Shown: one piece after another, positions 1 through 6,441 of the stretch | Layout: each line of letters starts with the position of its first letter | Numbering within the stretch: position 1 is the first letter of the stretch | Assembly (NCBI GenBank): GCA_964586775.1 | Contig: CAZPJD010000261.1 | Coordinates: 1 to 18,848 of the forward strand | Reading direction: 5' to 3' | Length of the DNA stretch: 18,848 bases | Source: JADLEX01 sp964586775 | GTDB lineage: Bacteria; Lernaellota; Lernaellaia; JACKCT01 | Notes under the pieces: generated by a model | What the model saw: the letters and a program-made list of their open reading frames with translations, nothing else | Database searches by the model: none | What the model was told of the DNA's origin: nothing | Program-made: the position numbers and the translations under genes

Positions 1-996
1 CAGCGGGCCGATGATCGCCGCACCGATCTTCCATGCGAGCAGAATGCCGACCACCAGAGCGACGACGGTGGACGCGAGGGCGATCATGGTCGCGCGCTGA
101 TTCGCCGCCTGAACCGCCGGGCCCAGGGCATCCTGACGGTCTTTCATCTTCCCCTGAATTTCCTCGCTCGCGGCTGCCAACTCAGGACCGATCACGCTGA
201 ATGTGTTCTTGAACAGGCCATCCATGTCGTTGATGGTCGCGATCAGGTCTTCGGCGCTGTTGTGGTAGGCGTCGGCCTTCGTTTTGGCCTCGTCCATGGC
301 GACCCGAAGATCCGCGCTTTGCAGGGCCGCATCGAGCGTCTTCAACCCGCCCAGCAGCCGCTGGTATTCCTCCGCCGCGTTTGCGGTGTGCTTCGGGTTC
401 GGGTCGTCCATGAACTTCCAGATGCTGAGCCTCATCCCCATCAGACTTCGTAGCGAACGTGCGGTCGCGCCCATCGCCTCGCCGTCGCCGGTCGCCGCCG
501 CAAGGATTTTTCCGAGCGCCGCTTCGACCTCGGGCCCCAGTTTGTCGACCCCTTCTTCCGCAGCCTCGTGCTTCACTCGAATCTCGAAGAGTTTTGCCGC
601 GCCGTCACGGTAGACCGCGAATTTATTTGCGATATTTTCGGCGTCGGCCAACGTCTCGACCTGCAAATCTCCCGGCGGAAACTCCTTTTCCAGACGGTCC
701 TTGAGGTCCGTCAGATCCTTGCCAACCTCCGCAAAGTGCTCCTCGAATACCTTTTGAAAGGCCGCGTCGCCCGTATCGTCGAACTCCATGAGCGCAAGGC
801 GCGCCGTCAGGAGGTCGGCATCGATTCGCGCCAGAGTGTTGCGAATCTGGGCCGTCTGCCGATACTCATCGAATCCGCCTCCCGCTTTGGTCAGTCCCCA
901 TCCTCCGACGCCGGCGACGACCACCACGAGCGCCAAAACAACACCGAATCCCACCTTGATCTTCCTTGCCAGCATCCAGTCGCTGAAATGGAACAT
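1..996 (-). CDS. methyl-accepting chemotaxis protein, N-terminal half (runs off left edge)
   Basis: Reading the minus strand from the ATG at 994-996 gives 332 codons with no stop up to base 1. The product begins MFHFSDWMLARKIKVGF, then has a first membrane segment at about residues 16-36. A mostly helical acidic region of about 265 residues follows, then a second membrane segment at about 304-322, ending with a HAMP-like start (WKIGAAIIGPL). This is the layout of a chemoreceptor with a helical periplasmic sensor. The sensor length fits the helical bimodular (HBM) type better than a simple four-helix bundle, but that subtype call is an inference. The signalling domain would lie left of the window. 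GGGGAG sits 4 nt before the ATG. A short perfect stem (CCGGGC/GCCCGG, 1012-1028) lies just upstream of the ribosome binding site in the leader. The ligand cannot be told from sequence. Confidence 0.9.
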   Translation of the reverse strand, partial: MFHFSDWMLARKIKVGFGVVLALVVVVAGVGGWGLTKAGGGFDEYRQTAQIRNTLARIDADLLTARLALMEFDDTGDAAFQKVFEEHFAEVGKDLTDLKDRLEKEFPPGDLQVETLADAENIANKFAVYRDGAAKLFEIRVKHEAAEEGVDKLGPEVEAALGKILAAATGDGEAMGATARSLRSLMGMRLSIWKFMDDPNPKHTANAAEEYQRLLGGLKTLDAALQSADLRVAMDEAKTKADAYHNSAEDLIATINDMDGLFKNTFSVIGPELAAASEEIQGKMKDRQDALGPAVQAANQRATMIALASTVVALVVGILLAWKIGAAIIGPL

Positions 997-1216
997 GTCA
1001 CTCCCCAAGAGCCGGGCAAACCGCCCGGAAAAAGAAACGCGCACCGCCATTTGAATTCGGGTCGCAAGGACCCATTTCCCACACGGCTATCGGGGAGACG
1101 GGTGAACTCGATGAGGAAAATTCACGTCCACTTGCAGGTTATTTTATGTAACCGTTCTTTCACCCCGGAATTTGTTGGGGCTCCTGAAACCGCGACAAGG
1201 GCGAAAATCCGCCGAT
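997..1216. other. intergenic region between chemoreceptor and CDF transporter genes
   Basis: This 220-bp non-coding stretch lies downstream of the CDF gene and upstream of the chemoreceptor gene, both on the minus strand. It holds two short perfect hairpins: GGGTC/GACCC at 1059-1073 and CCGGGC/GCCCGG at 1012-1028. Neither is followed by a T-run on the minus strand, so neither is a convincing terminator. An A/T-richer patch at about 1136-1155 could hold a promoter for the chemoreceptor gene, but no good -35/-10 pair was found. No convincing FliA-type promoter was seen. Confidence 0.5.
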
Positions 1217-2236
1217 TCAGCCCCCGCTTCGCGGCTCGAACTGAAACACGGCGTGCGCGATGGAGAATTCGTCGGCGACGAAGTGACGCAGCCGATGCGC
1301 CAGCTCGCTCTGCTCGGCGAGGGGCAGCTCGCGTGCAAGCTCCACGTAGGCCGTCATCGAGTGCATGCCCGAGGTGATCGTCCACACGTGAACGTCGTCG
1401 ATGTCGGCGATCTCGGCGAAGGCCGCGCGCACGCGCGCCACCACGGCCTCCGTCTTTACGTCGCGCGGGGCTTCTTCGAGCAAAATGCGCACGGAATCGC
1501 GCGTGAGCCCCCACGCCCAGATCAGAATCACGACGCAGATCAGCACCGACAGAATCGGATCGATCCACACCCAGCCGGTCGCACGAATCACGAGTGCGCC
1601 ACCCACGATGGCCAGCGACGAAATGGTGTCGCCGAGCATGTGCAGAAAGGCCGAGCGAAAGTTCAAGTCGTCGTGTCCGACCCCCGAGAGGACGAACGCG
1701 GTAAGCACGTTCACCGCGAGGCCGACCAGCGCGACGACGAGCATCTGCCCGGCAAGGATCGGCTGCGGGTGCATCAGGCGGTCGTATGCCTCGCGGGCGA
1801 TGAAGCCCGTGATCAGAGCCAGCGTGACGGCGTTGAAGAGCGCGGCGAGCACCTCGACGCGATAGAGGCCGAAGCTGCGCTCGGGTGTGGTGGGGCGCGA
1901 CGCGACCGCGATCGCGATGAGACTGAGGCCGAGCGCAAAGGCGTGCGTGAACATGTGCCCCGCGTCGGAGATGAGCGCGAGGCTGCCGGTCCACAGGCCG
2001 CCGACGATCTCGACCGCCATCGTCGTTGCCGTGATCGCCACCGCGATGCGCAGGCGCCGACGTTCCTCGGGCCGATGTGTCACGCCGTGGGAGTGGCCGT
2101 GGGAATGATCGCCGTGATGATCGTGATCGTGGCCGTGATCGTGGTCATGATGATGACCGTGATCGTCATGATGGACTTCGTCGTGATGGCCGCCGCCGGC
2201 GCGCAGCGCGTCGAGGGGCTTGTGCTCGTGGCGCAT
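1217..2236 (-). CDS. cation diffusion facilitator (CDF) metal efflux transporter, His-rich N-terminus
   Basis: The 339-residue product is a CDF-family metal/proton antiporter of the inner membrane. Residues 17-54 form a His/Asp-rich tail (for example HHHDHDHGHDHDHH), typical of Zn, Co or Ni exporters. The core membrane region spans about residues 63-245, with ALISDAGHMFTH in TM2 and FLHMLGD in TM5. A C-terminal metal-binding fold spans about 258-336 and contains DVHVWTITSGMHSMTAYVEL. The TM5 site is the usual HxxxD (H199, D203), but the TM2 site is H94xxxH98 where most Zn transporters have HxxxD. GAGGGGG lies about 5 nt before the ATG. The gene begins 12 nt after a CsoR/RcnR-family repressor gene, so the two are almost certainly one operon. 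That pairing resembles the DmeR-DmeF nickel/cobalt system, which I recall but could not check. The metal is inferred, not seen. Confidence 0.93.
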   Translation of the reverse strand: MRHEHKPLDALRAGGGHHDEVHHDDHGHHHDHDHGHDHDHHGDHSHGHSHGVTHRPEERRRLRIAVAITATTMAVEIVGGLWTGSLALISDAGHMFTHAFALGLSLIAIAVASRPTTPERSFGLYRVEVLAALFNAVTLALITGFIAREAYDRLMHPQPILAGQMLVVALVGLAVNVLTAFVLSGVGHDDLNFRSAFLHMLGDTISSLAIVGGALVIRATGWVWIDPILSVLICVVILIWAWGLTRDSVRILLEEAPRDVKTEAVVARVRAAFAEIADIDDVHVWTITSGMHSMTAYVELARELPLAEQSELAHRLRHFVADEFSIAHAVFQFEPRSGG

Positions 2237-2248
2237 GTTCGCCCCCTC

Positions 2249-2524
2249 TTATCGCAGCACGAGCCGCAGCGTGTCCTGCAGCTCGGCCACGGCGCGCTTG
2301 GTCCGACCGTCCTTCACCGCGTCGATGATGCAGTGCTCCAGGTGGTCCTCCAGCAGTTCCTTGCGCGCCGCCTCGAGCGCCTTCATCACGGCGGACATCT
2401 GCTGGAGCAGTTCGGCGCAGGAGCGGTCCTCGTCCACCATGCGGCGGATCGACTCGACGTGCCCGGCGATGCGCGCGAGGCGCTTGGCCACCGACTCGCG
2501 TTTTTTGTGCTGTCCTTTGCCCAT
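2249..2524 (-). CDS. CsoR/RcnR-family metal-sensing transcriptional repressor
   Basis: The 91-residue product has the full-length, all-helical CsoR/RcnR (DUF156) pattern: RLARIAGHVESIRRMV, then RSCAELLQQMSAVMKALE, then LLEDHLEHCI. The metal ligands of this family fall at C36, H61 and C65, matching the Cys-His-Cys set of CsoR and InrS rather than the Cys-His-His of RcnR. His6 near the N-terminus could supply the fourth ligand used by the Ni/Co sensors, but it sits two residues away from the aligned RcnR His3. The repressor would release DNA on binding metal and so induce itself and the CDF exporter 12 nt downstream. AGGAGG (2533-2538) is a strong ribosome binding site and lies inside a palindrome that reaches the start codon. 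Which metal is sensed (Cu(I), Ni(II), Co(II) or Zn(II)) is unresolved; the CDF partner argues against copper. Confidence 0.93.
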   Translation of the reverse strand: MGKGQHKKRESVAKRLARIAGHVESIRRMVDEDRSCAELLQQMSAVMKALEAARKELLEDHLEHCIIDAVKDGRTKRAVAELQDTLRLVLR

Positions 2525-2548
2525 ATCCTATCCTCCTGGATAGGATAT
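2523..2548 (-). promoter_or_regulatory. perfect palindrome, likely operator of the CsoR-type repressor
   Basis: Arms ATATCCTATCC (2523-2533) and GGATAGGATAT (2538-2548) are exact reverse complements around a 4-nt spacer. The element overlaps the likely -10 and transcription start, contains the AGGAGG ribosome binding site and touches the first two bases of the ATG. Auto-repression is the usual mode in this family. The sequence is not the G-tract operator type described for RcnR. Confidence 0.75.
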
Positions 2549-2572
2549 TACTCCATGCGCGGCACAGCACAA
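2545..2572 (-). promoter_or_regulatory. putative sigma-70 promoter of the repressor-CDF operon
   Basis: On the minus strand a TTGTGC -35 box (2567-2572) is followed after 16 nt by a TAATAT -10 box (2545-2550). Transcription would start near 2538, inside the palindrome, giving a leader of about 14 nt. The -10 box overlaps the palindrome arm, so a bound repressor would block polymerase. Confidence 0.5.
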
Positions 2573-2597
2573 GAGAAACATCTGGGGGTCGTCGGGG

Positions 2598-3329
2598 CTA
2601 TTGCAGAAAGGCCGTCACGTCGGCGGCGAGTCGCATCATCGCCTTCTCGAAAGCGGCGTGCTCGGCGCGGCGCACCGTCTCGTACGAATTCGCGTCGGAC
2701 GACGTGGTGCGCGTCAGGTAGTCCTCGCTGAACACGCCCGACCAGACCACGACGCCCGTGCGCACGTGCAGCAGCACGGCCTCGACATTGCAATACGAGC
2801 GGGACTCGCTGGCCGCGAACTTCTTCTGGCTCGTATACGTCCAGTTCGCGCTGCGGTAGACGAGCAGGAGTTCCGACTGAAAGCGCGCCGCCGCCTCGCG
2901 CAGTAGCGGGATCGACATGTCGCGTGGCACCAGCATCGACGGCATCATCCGCGCGTCGTTCACGCGCGGCGCGGTCTTGAGCGCCGCGAGGAACCGCTCG
3001 GTCCACTGGCGGTCGAGCGCCGCGAATTCCTCCGACCAATACCCATACTCGGGCCGCTGCTGAAACTTCACCACGGAGATCCGCGCGCTCTCGGGCAGCG
3101 CGATGGTCGCGCCGAGGATGGCCGCGATGTCTTCGCCCGAGATGACGGCCTTGTCGCTCGCGAACAGCGACGTGGTCAGATCGACGCCGCCGCGGTAGTC
3201 GACGCCCGTGTCCGCCGCGGGCGCCTGCGCCTCTTTGCGCGGCACGCTTGCGCACGCGGTGACAAGCGACGCGAAGACCATTGCGAGAACAGCGACGCAC
3301 GCCCACAAGACGGTGCAACGACGCGGCAT
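2598..3329 (-). CDS. uncharacterised lipoprotein, 243 residues
   Basis: The product has a lipoprotein signal: a basic start MPRRC, a hydrophobic stretch and a lipobox ending at Cys26 (SLVTAC). Ala follows the Cys, which in the E. coli rule favours sorting to the outer membrane. The mature part has the alternating pattern of a mixed alpha/beta domain, with strands such as ISVVKFQQ, SELLLVYRS and VEAVLLHVRTGVVVWSGVF. That last stretch recalls the sheet of small CsgG/LpoB/DUF799-type lipoproteins, but I do not recognise the family firmly. GGGGGA lies 5-6 nt before the ATG. It is the last gene of a run with the ceramidase-like lipoprotein (22 nt upstream) and dihydrolipoyl dehydrogenase. Function is unknown. 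Confidence 0.8.
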   Translation of the reverse strand: MPRRCTVLWACVAVLAMVFASLVTACASVPRKEAQAPAADTGVDYRGGVDLTTSLFASDKAVISGEDIAAILGATIALPESARISVVKFQQRPEYGYWSEEFAALDRQWTERFLAALKTAPRVNDARMMPSMLVPRDMSIPLLREAAARFQSELLLVYRSANWTYTSQKKFAASESRSYCNVEAVLLHVRTGVVVWSGVFSEDYLTRTTSSDANSYETVRRAEHAAFEKAMMRLAADVTAFLQ

Positions 3330-3351
3330 GGAATCCCCCGGAATTCGGCGG

Positions 3352-4869
3352 TTATTGCAGGATCGCCCGCACGGCGGATGCGTAAATCTGCTCCGTATCG
3401 AGCGAGAAGTCGAGGTCTTCCTCGTAATGATCGGGGTGCCCCATCGGATGCCGATCCGCCGCGGGCACCATGTAGCCGATCGCGTCGCCGCACAGGCCCA
3501 GATGCATGAGGACCGGATCGGGCGCGAGGTGCGCGAATCCCTCCATCGCGTGGAACCCGGTTTCGCCCCACTCCTCGCCGAAGTCGACGACGCTCGCCTC
3601 GCGGCCGATCACCGTTTCGGGAAACGTCTCGCCCGGCGACGAGATCATGGCGACCGGCCCCACGCGCACCAGGGCCAGCCGCTCGTCGGCGCAACCCAGC
3701 GGCCCGCAGAACGCGCGGTCGCCGCGCACCAGATCGGCCCAGTCGTACTCGACGAGCCCGGCCACGAAGGCGGCCATCATGATGGGATTTCGCACGGGAA
3801 TCGCGAGGGGCTCGACACGCACCGAAAAATCGGGGCTCGCGTCGAGGCTCGCTGACTCGATCGCGTCCGCCGCGATATCCGCGATGACGTAGCCTAGGCT
3901 GCGCGCCTTGTCCCAGCCGGGTTCCTGCCAATACGTCGGCTCGCCGCCGTCCAGCACCGGGTCGCCGTTTTCGTCGCGCGCGGGCACCGCAACGCCCGTG
4001 GGTGTCGAAAGCCCGCCCACCGCGCCGGTGACATAGATCGCGACGCCGCCGAGGCGCGACTCGATCCGCTCGCGGGTCCAACGCGGAAAATCCGCGGACA
4101 CCATGTTCTGCCCGATCATCACCTCGGGATGCGAATGCCAGTTGACGAGCGTGGCGACCGCCCCGCCGCCCTCGCCGACGAACGACGCAACCGCGAGCGA
4201 TGGCATCGTCACGTCGGGCTCGCGAATGTCGGCGATGAGGGTGGGCTCGTTCGAGAGGGGATCGTAAACCTCCGCGCTCGCCGCGCGCATCGTCACCGGT
4301 TCGAGCCGCGACCACGTGTCGATCACCAGATCGATCACGGTGTCCTGCAAAAAGCGCATGTAGGTGGGCGAGACGCCACTATCCAGCAGGCTCGGGCCGT
4401 ACACGCCCACCAGATCGGGCGCTTCGTGCGTGTGCGTGGAAGCGATGAGCACGCGGTCGGGATCGAGGCCGAATTCGCCGAGCGCGTCGCGAATCTCGCG
4501 GATGCGCGAGAGCGTGAAGCCGGTGACGTCGAGGGCGACATACACGACGTGCTCGCGGCCCTTGGCCAACGCAATCGCGCGGGCCTCTAGGTCGTCGTGA
4601 ACGCCCTCGCCCGCGCGCGCTGGCCAGATGCCGCCCAGGTACACGGGTTCGGGATGATTCGCCGCGTTCGGCGAGATGACCGCGGCACCCGCCGCCGCGT
4701 AGAGCCGCCCGTCGTCCGGCGGCCAGATGCCGTTCAGGTCGGGCGCGTCGTCGTCGTCCGGGACCACGTTTTCGAACGGGGTCGGATCGGCGGCGTCGTC
4801 GCCCTCGTTCGTGTCGAACGCGCAGGCGGACGCGAGAACCAACAGCAGGATCAACAGCGCGGTCCGCAT
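3352..4869 (-). CDS. neutral/alkaline ceramidase-like metallohydrolase, lipoprotein
   Basis: The 505-residue product starts with a lipoprotein signal (lipobox LASAC, Cys16) and an acidic linker to about residue 45. The core matches the neutral ceramidase N-terminal family. AAAGAAVISPN near 58-68 is the usual first strand, ASTHTHEAPD (143-152) is the His-x-His metal site, NWHSHPE (243-249) supplies a further His, PGETFPE (412-418) the Glu and GYMVP (465-469) the Tyr. These correspond by position to the zinc ligands of the Pseudomonas enzyme. The serine motif GDVSPN of true ceramidases is here GGLSTP (285-290), so the substrate may differ. The product is about 505 residues against roughly 650-700 for full ceramidases and lacks the C-terminal Ig-like domain. 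It would act on an amide or ester bond outside the cytoplasm. The start follows the dihydrolipoyl dehydrogenase stop by 5 nt. Longer upstream starts run inside that gene and lose the signal peptide. Confidence 0.82.
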   Translation of the reverse strand: MRTALLILLLVLASACAFDTNEGDDAADPTPFENVVPDDDDAPDLNGIWPPDDGRLYAAAGAAVISPNAANHPEPVYLGGIWPARAGEGVHDDLEARAIALAKGREHVVYVALDVTGFTLSRIREIRDALGEFGLDPDRVLIASTHTHEAPDLVGVYGPSLLDSGVSPTYMRFLQDTVIDLVIDTWSRLEPVTMRAASAEVYDPLSNEPTLIADIREPDVTMPSLAVASFVGEGGGAVATLVNWHSHPEVMIGQNMVSADFPRWTRERIESRLGGVAIYVTGAVGGLSTPTGVAVPARDENGDPVLDGGEPTYWQEPGWDKARSLGYVIADIAADAIESASLDASPDFSVRVEPLAIPVRNPIMMAAFVAGLVEYDWADLVRGDRAFCGPLGCADERLALVRVGPVAMISSPGETFPETVIGREASVVDFGEEWGETGFHAMEGFAHLAPDPVLMHLGLCGDAIGYMVPAADRHPMGHPDHYEEDLDFSLDTEQIYASAVRAILQ

Positions 4870-4874
4870 ACCCG

Positions 4875-6299
4875 TCACTTCTTCGAAATATGAATCGGCG
4901 CGCCGGCGGCGACCTCCGCCGCCTCCATCACCGCTTCCGAGAGCGTCGGGTGCGGATGGATCGTCGCCGTCAGATCCTCGAGCGTCGCGCCCATCTCGAT
5001 CGCCAGCGCGACCTCGGCGATCAGCTCCGACGCGTGCGGCCCGACGATTCCCGCGCCCAGAATGAGCCCGCTGGCTTTGTCGGCGATGATTTTCGCAAAG
5101 CCCTCCGTCGTGCCCATCGTGCGCGCGCGGCCGAGCGCGGTGAGCGGGAATCGCCCGACCACCACGTCGCGCCCGTCGGCCTTGGCCTCGGCCTCGGTCA
5201 GGCCCGCCGTCGCGATCTCGGGGTTCGTGTAGACCACCGCGGGCACGGCGCGGTTGTCGTACGCCGAGGGCAGCCCGGCGATAACTTCCGCCGCGACCTT
5301 GCCCTGCCGGCTCGCCTTGTGCGCCAGCATCGGCCCGGGTGTCACGTCGCCGATCGCGTAGATGTGCGCCACGTTCGTGCGGCATTGCTCGTCGATGGCG
5401 ATCAGCCCGCGCTCATCGGTCGCGACGCCCGCCGCGTCGAGGCCGAGCCCGTCGGTATTCGGCCGCCGCCCGACCGCGACGAAGACCTGGTCGAACGTGC
5501 GTTTCGAGATCTTGCCACCCGTTTCGATCTCGGCGGCGAATCCGGTTTTCGACTTCTTGAGCGCGACGACCTTCGCTGAGAGCAGAACCGCCTCGAAGGT
5601 CTTGCCCGCATTCTTCGCCACCACGCGGGCGAGATCGGGCTCGGTGCCCGGCAGCAGATTCGGCGTGAGTTCGACGACCGTGACCTTCGAGCCGAGCCCC
5701 GCGTACACGAACCCGAGCTCGAGGCCGATGTAGCCGCCGCCCACGACCAGCAGCGACTTGGGCACCGACGGCACGGCGAGCGCGTCCGCCGCCTGCCACA
5801 CGGGCACGCCCTCGGCGAAGGGCGGCACAACCGGTCGCGAGCCGGTCGCGATCACGCACTGGTCGAAATCGATCGCCGAGACCTCGGGCGACGAGTCGTC
5901 GTCGCCGGTGATCTTGATCGACGTGGGGCTCGCGAAGCTCGCGCGCCCATGGACGATCTCAACGCCCCGCGCCTTGAGCAGTTGACGCACGCCACTCGTG
6001 AGCCCTTCGACAACCGACGCCGTGTGTTTGCGCAGCGCCACCGGGTCGATGGTGAGCCCCGAAATTTTCACGCCGAACGCGGCGGCATCGCGCGCGGCCT
6101 GCACCACCTCGACCGCGTGGATGAGCGTCTTCGACGGGATACACCCCTCGATCAGGCACACGCCGCCGGGGCGCTCGCGCAGCTCGACAAGGGCGACCTC
6201 CTTGCCCAGATCCGCCGCGCGCAGCGCCGCGACGTAGCCGCCGGGTCCGGCGCCGATGACGGCGACCTGCGTCTTTTCGCGAATGCTTCCGACGACCAT
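4875..6299 (-). CDS. lpdA: dihydrolipoyl dehydrogenase (E3)
   Basis: The 474-residue product is a full-length class-I flavoprotein disulfide reductase. It reoxidises dihydrolipoamide of 2-oxo acid dehydrogenase or glycine cleavage complexes using NAD+. The FAD motif VIGAGPGGY is at 14-22. The redox disulfide is C48/C53 in GGVCLIEGCIPSK. The NAD-binding VVGGGYIGLELG is at 185-196, YAIGDV of the second FAD site at 314-319, and the catalytic pair H450/E455 lies in HPHPTLSE. The ATG at 6297-6299 puts the FAD motif at the normal distance from the N-terminus. Upstream in-frame starts add 114 low-complexity residues and cross a good promoter. No E1 or E2 component is in the window. It heads a run with the ceramidase-like lipoprotein (5 nt) and a second lipoprotein, an unusual partnership. 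Confidence 0.95.
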   Translation of the reverse strand: MVVGSIREKTQVAVIGAGPGGYVAALRAADLGKEVALVELRERPGGVCLIEGCIPSKTLIHAVEVVQAARDAAAFGVKISGLTIDPVALRKHTASVVEGLTSGVRQLLKARGVEIVHGRASFASPTSIKITGDDDSSPEVSAIDFDQCVIATGSRPVVPPFAEGVPVWQAADALAVPSVPKSLLVVGGGYIGLELGFVYAGLGSKVTVVELTPNLLPGTEPDLARVVAKNAGKTFEAVLLSAKVVALKKSKTGFAAEIETGGKISKRTFDQVFVAVGRRPNTDGLGLDAAGVATDERGLIAIDEQCRTNVAHIYAIGDVTPGPMLAHKASRQGKVAAEVIAGLPSAYDNRAVPAVVYTNPEIATAGLTEAEAKADGRDVVVGRFPLTALGRARTMGTTEGFAKIIADKASGLILGAGIVGPHASELIAEVALAIEMGATLEDLTATIHPHPTLSEAVMEAAEVAAGAPIHISKK

Positions 6300-6328
6300 G
6301 CGCGCACCGCCTCTTGTGGGAAGGGCGC

Positions 6329-6357
6329 ATTGTAGGGAGCGGCCCGCGCGCGGGCAA
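6329..6357 (-). promoter_or_regulatory. putative sigma-70 promoter of the lpdA run
   Basis: On the minus strand TTGCCC (6352-6357) and TACAAT (6329-6334) are separated by exactly 17 nt. Transcription would start near 6322, giving a leader of about 23 nt before the ATG. The -10 box matches the consensus at five of six positions. Confidence 0.65.
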
Positions 6358-6378
6358 GTTTGGCGGTGAAATCCGATT

Positions 6379-6407
6379 TTGTCTTTGGTCGCGGCGAGGC
6401 GTAAGCT
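6379..6407 (+). promoter_or_regulatory. possible promoter of the repeat lipoprotein gene
   Basis: TTGTCT (6379-6384) and TAAGCT (6402-6407) are spaced by 17 nt, ahead of the lipoprotein ATG at 6442. The -10 box is a poor match. It lies back to back with the lpdA promoter, so the intergenic region would be divergent. Confidence 0.35.
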
Positions 6408-6441
6408 GTTTCCGACATCACACTCGGGAAAGGGCGCGGCC

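Noticed and set aside
1012..1110. Cyclic di-GMP (GEMM) riboswitch, suggested by GGGCAAACC and GTCGCAAGGACC on the plus strand
   Set aside because: The spacing and stems do not fit the consensus, and no plus-strand gene lies downstream for it to control.
1085..1120. FliA-type promoter (CCCGATAG on the minus strand) for the chemoreceptor
   Set aside because: No TAAA-like -35 element stands at the required distance.
1172..2731. Long plus-strand open frame of 519 codons across the CDF and repressor genes
   Set aside because: It is the antisense shadow of two clear genes; its product is rich in His, Arg and Asp with no domain pattern.
4870..5385. N-terminal extension of the ceramidase-like gene by 172 codons
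   Set aside because: It runs inside the dihydrolipoyl dehydrogenase gene in another frame and would bury the lipoprotein signal peptide.
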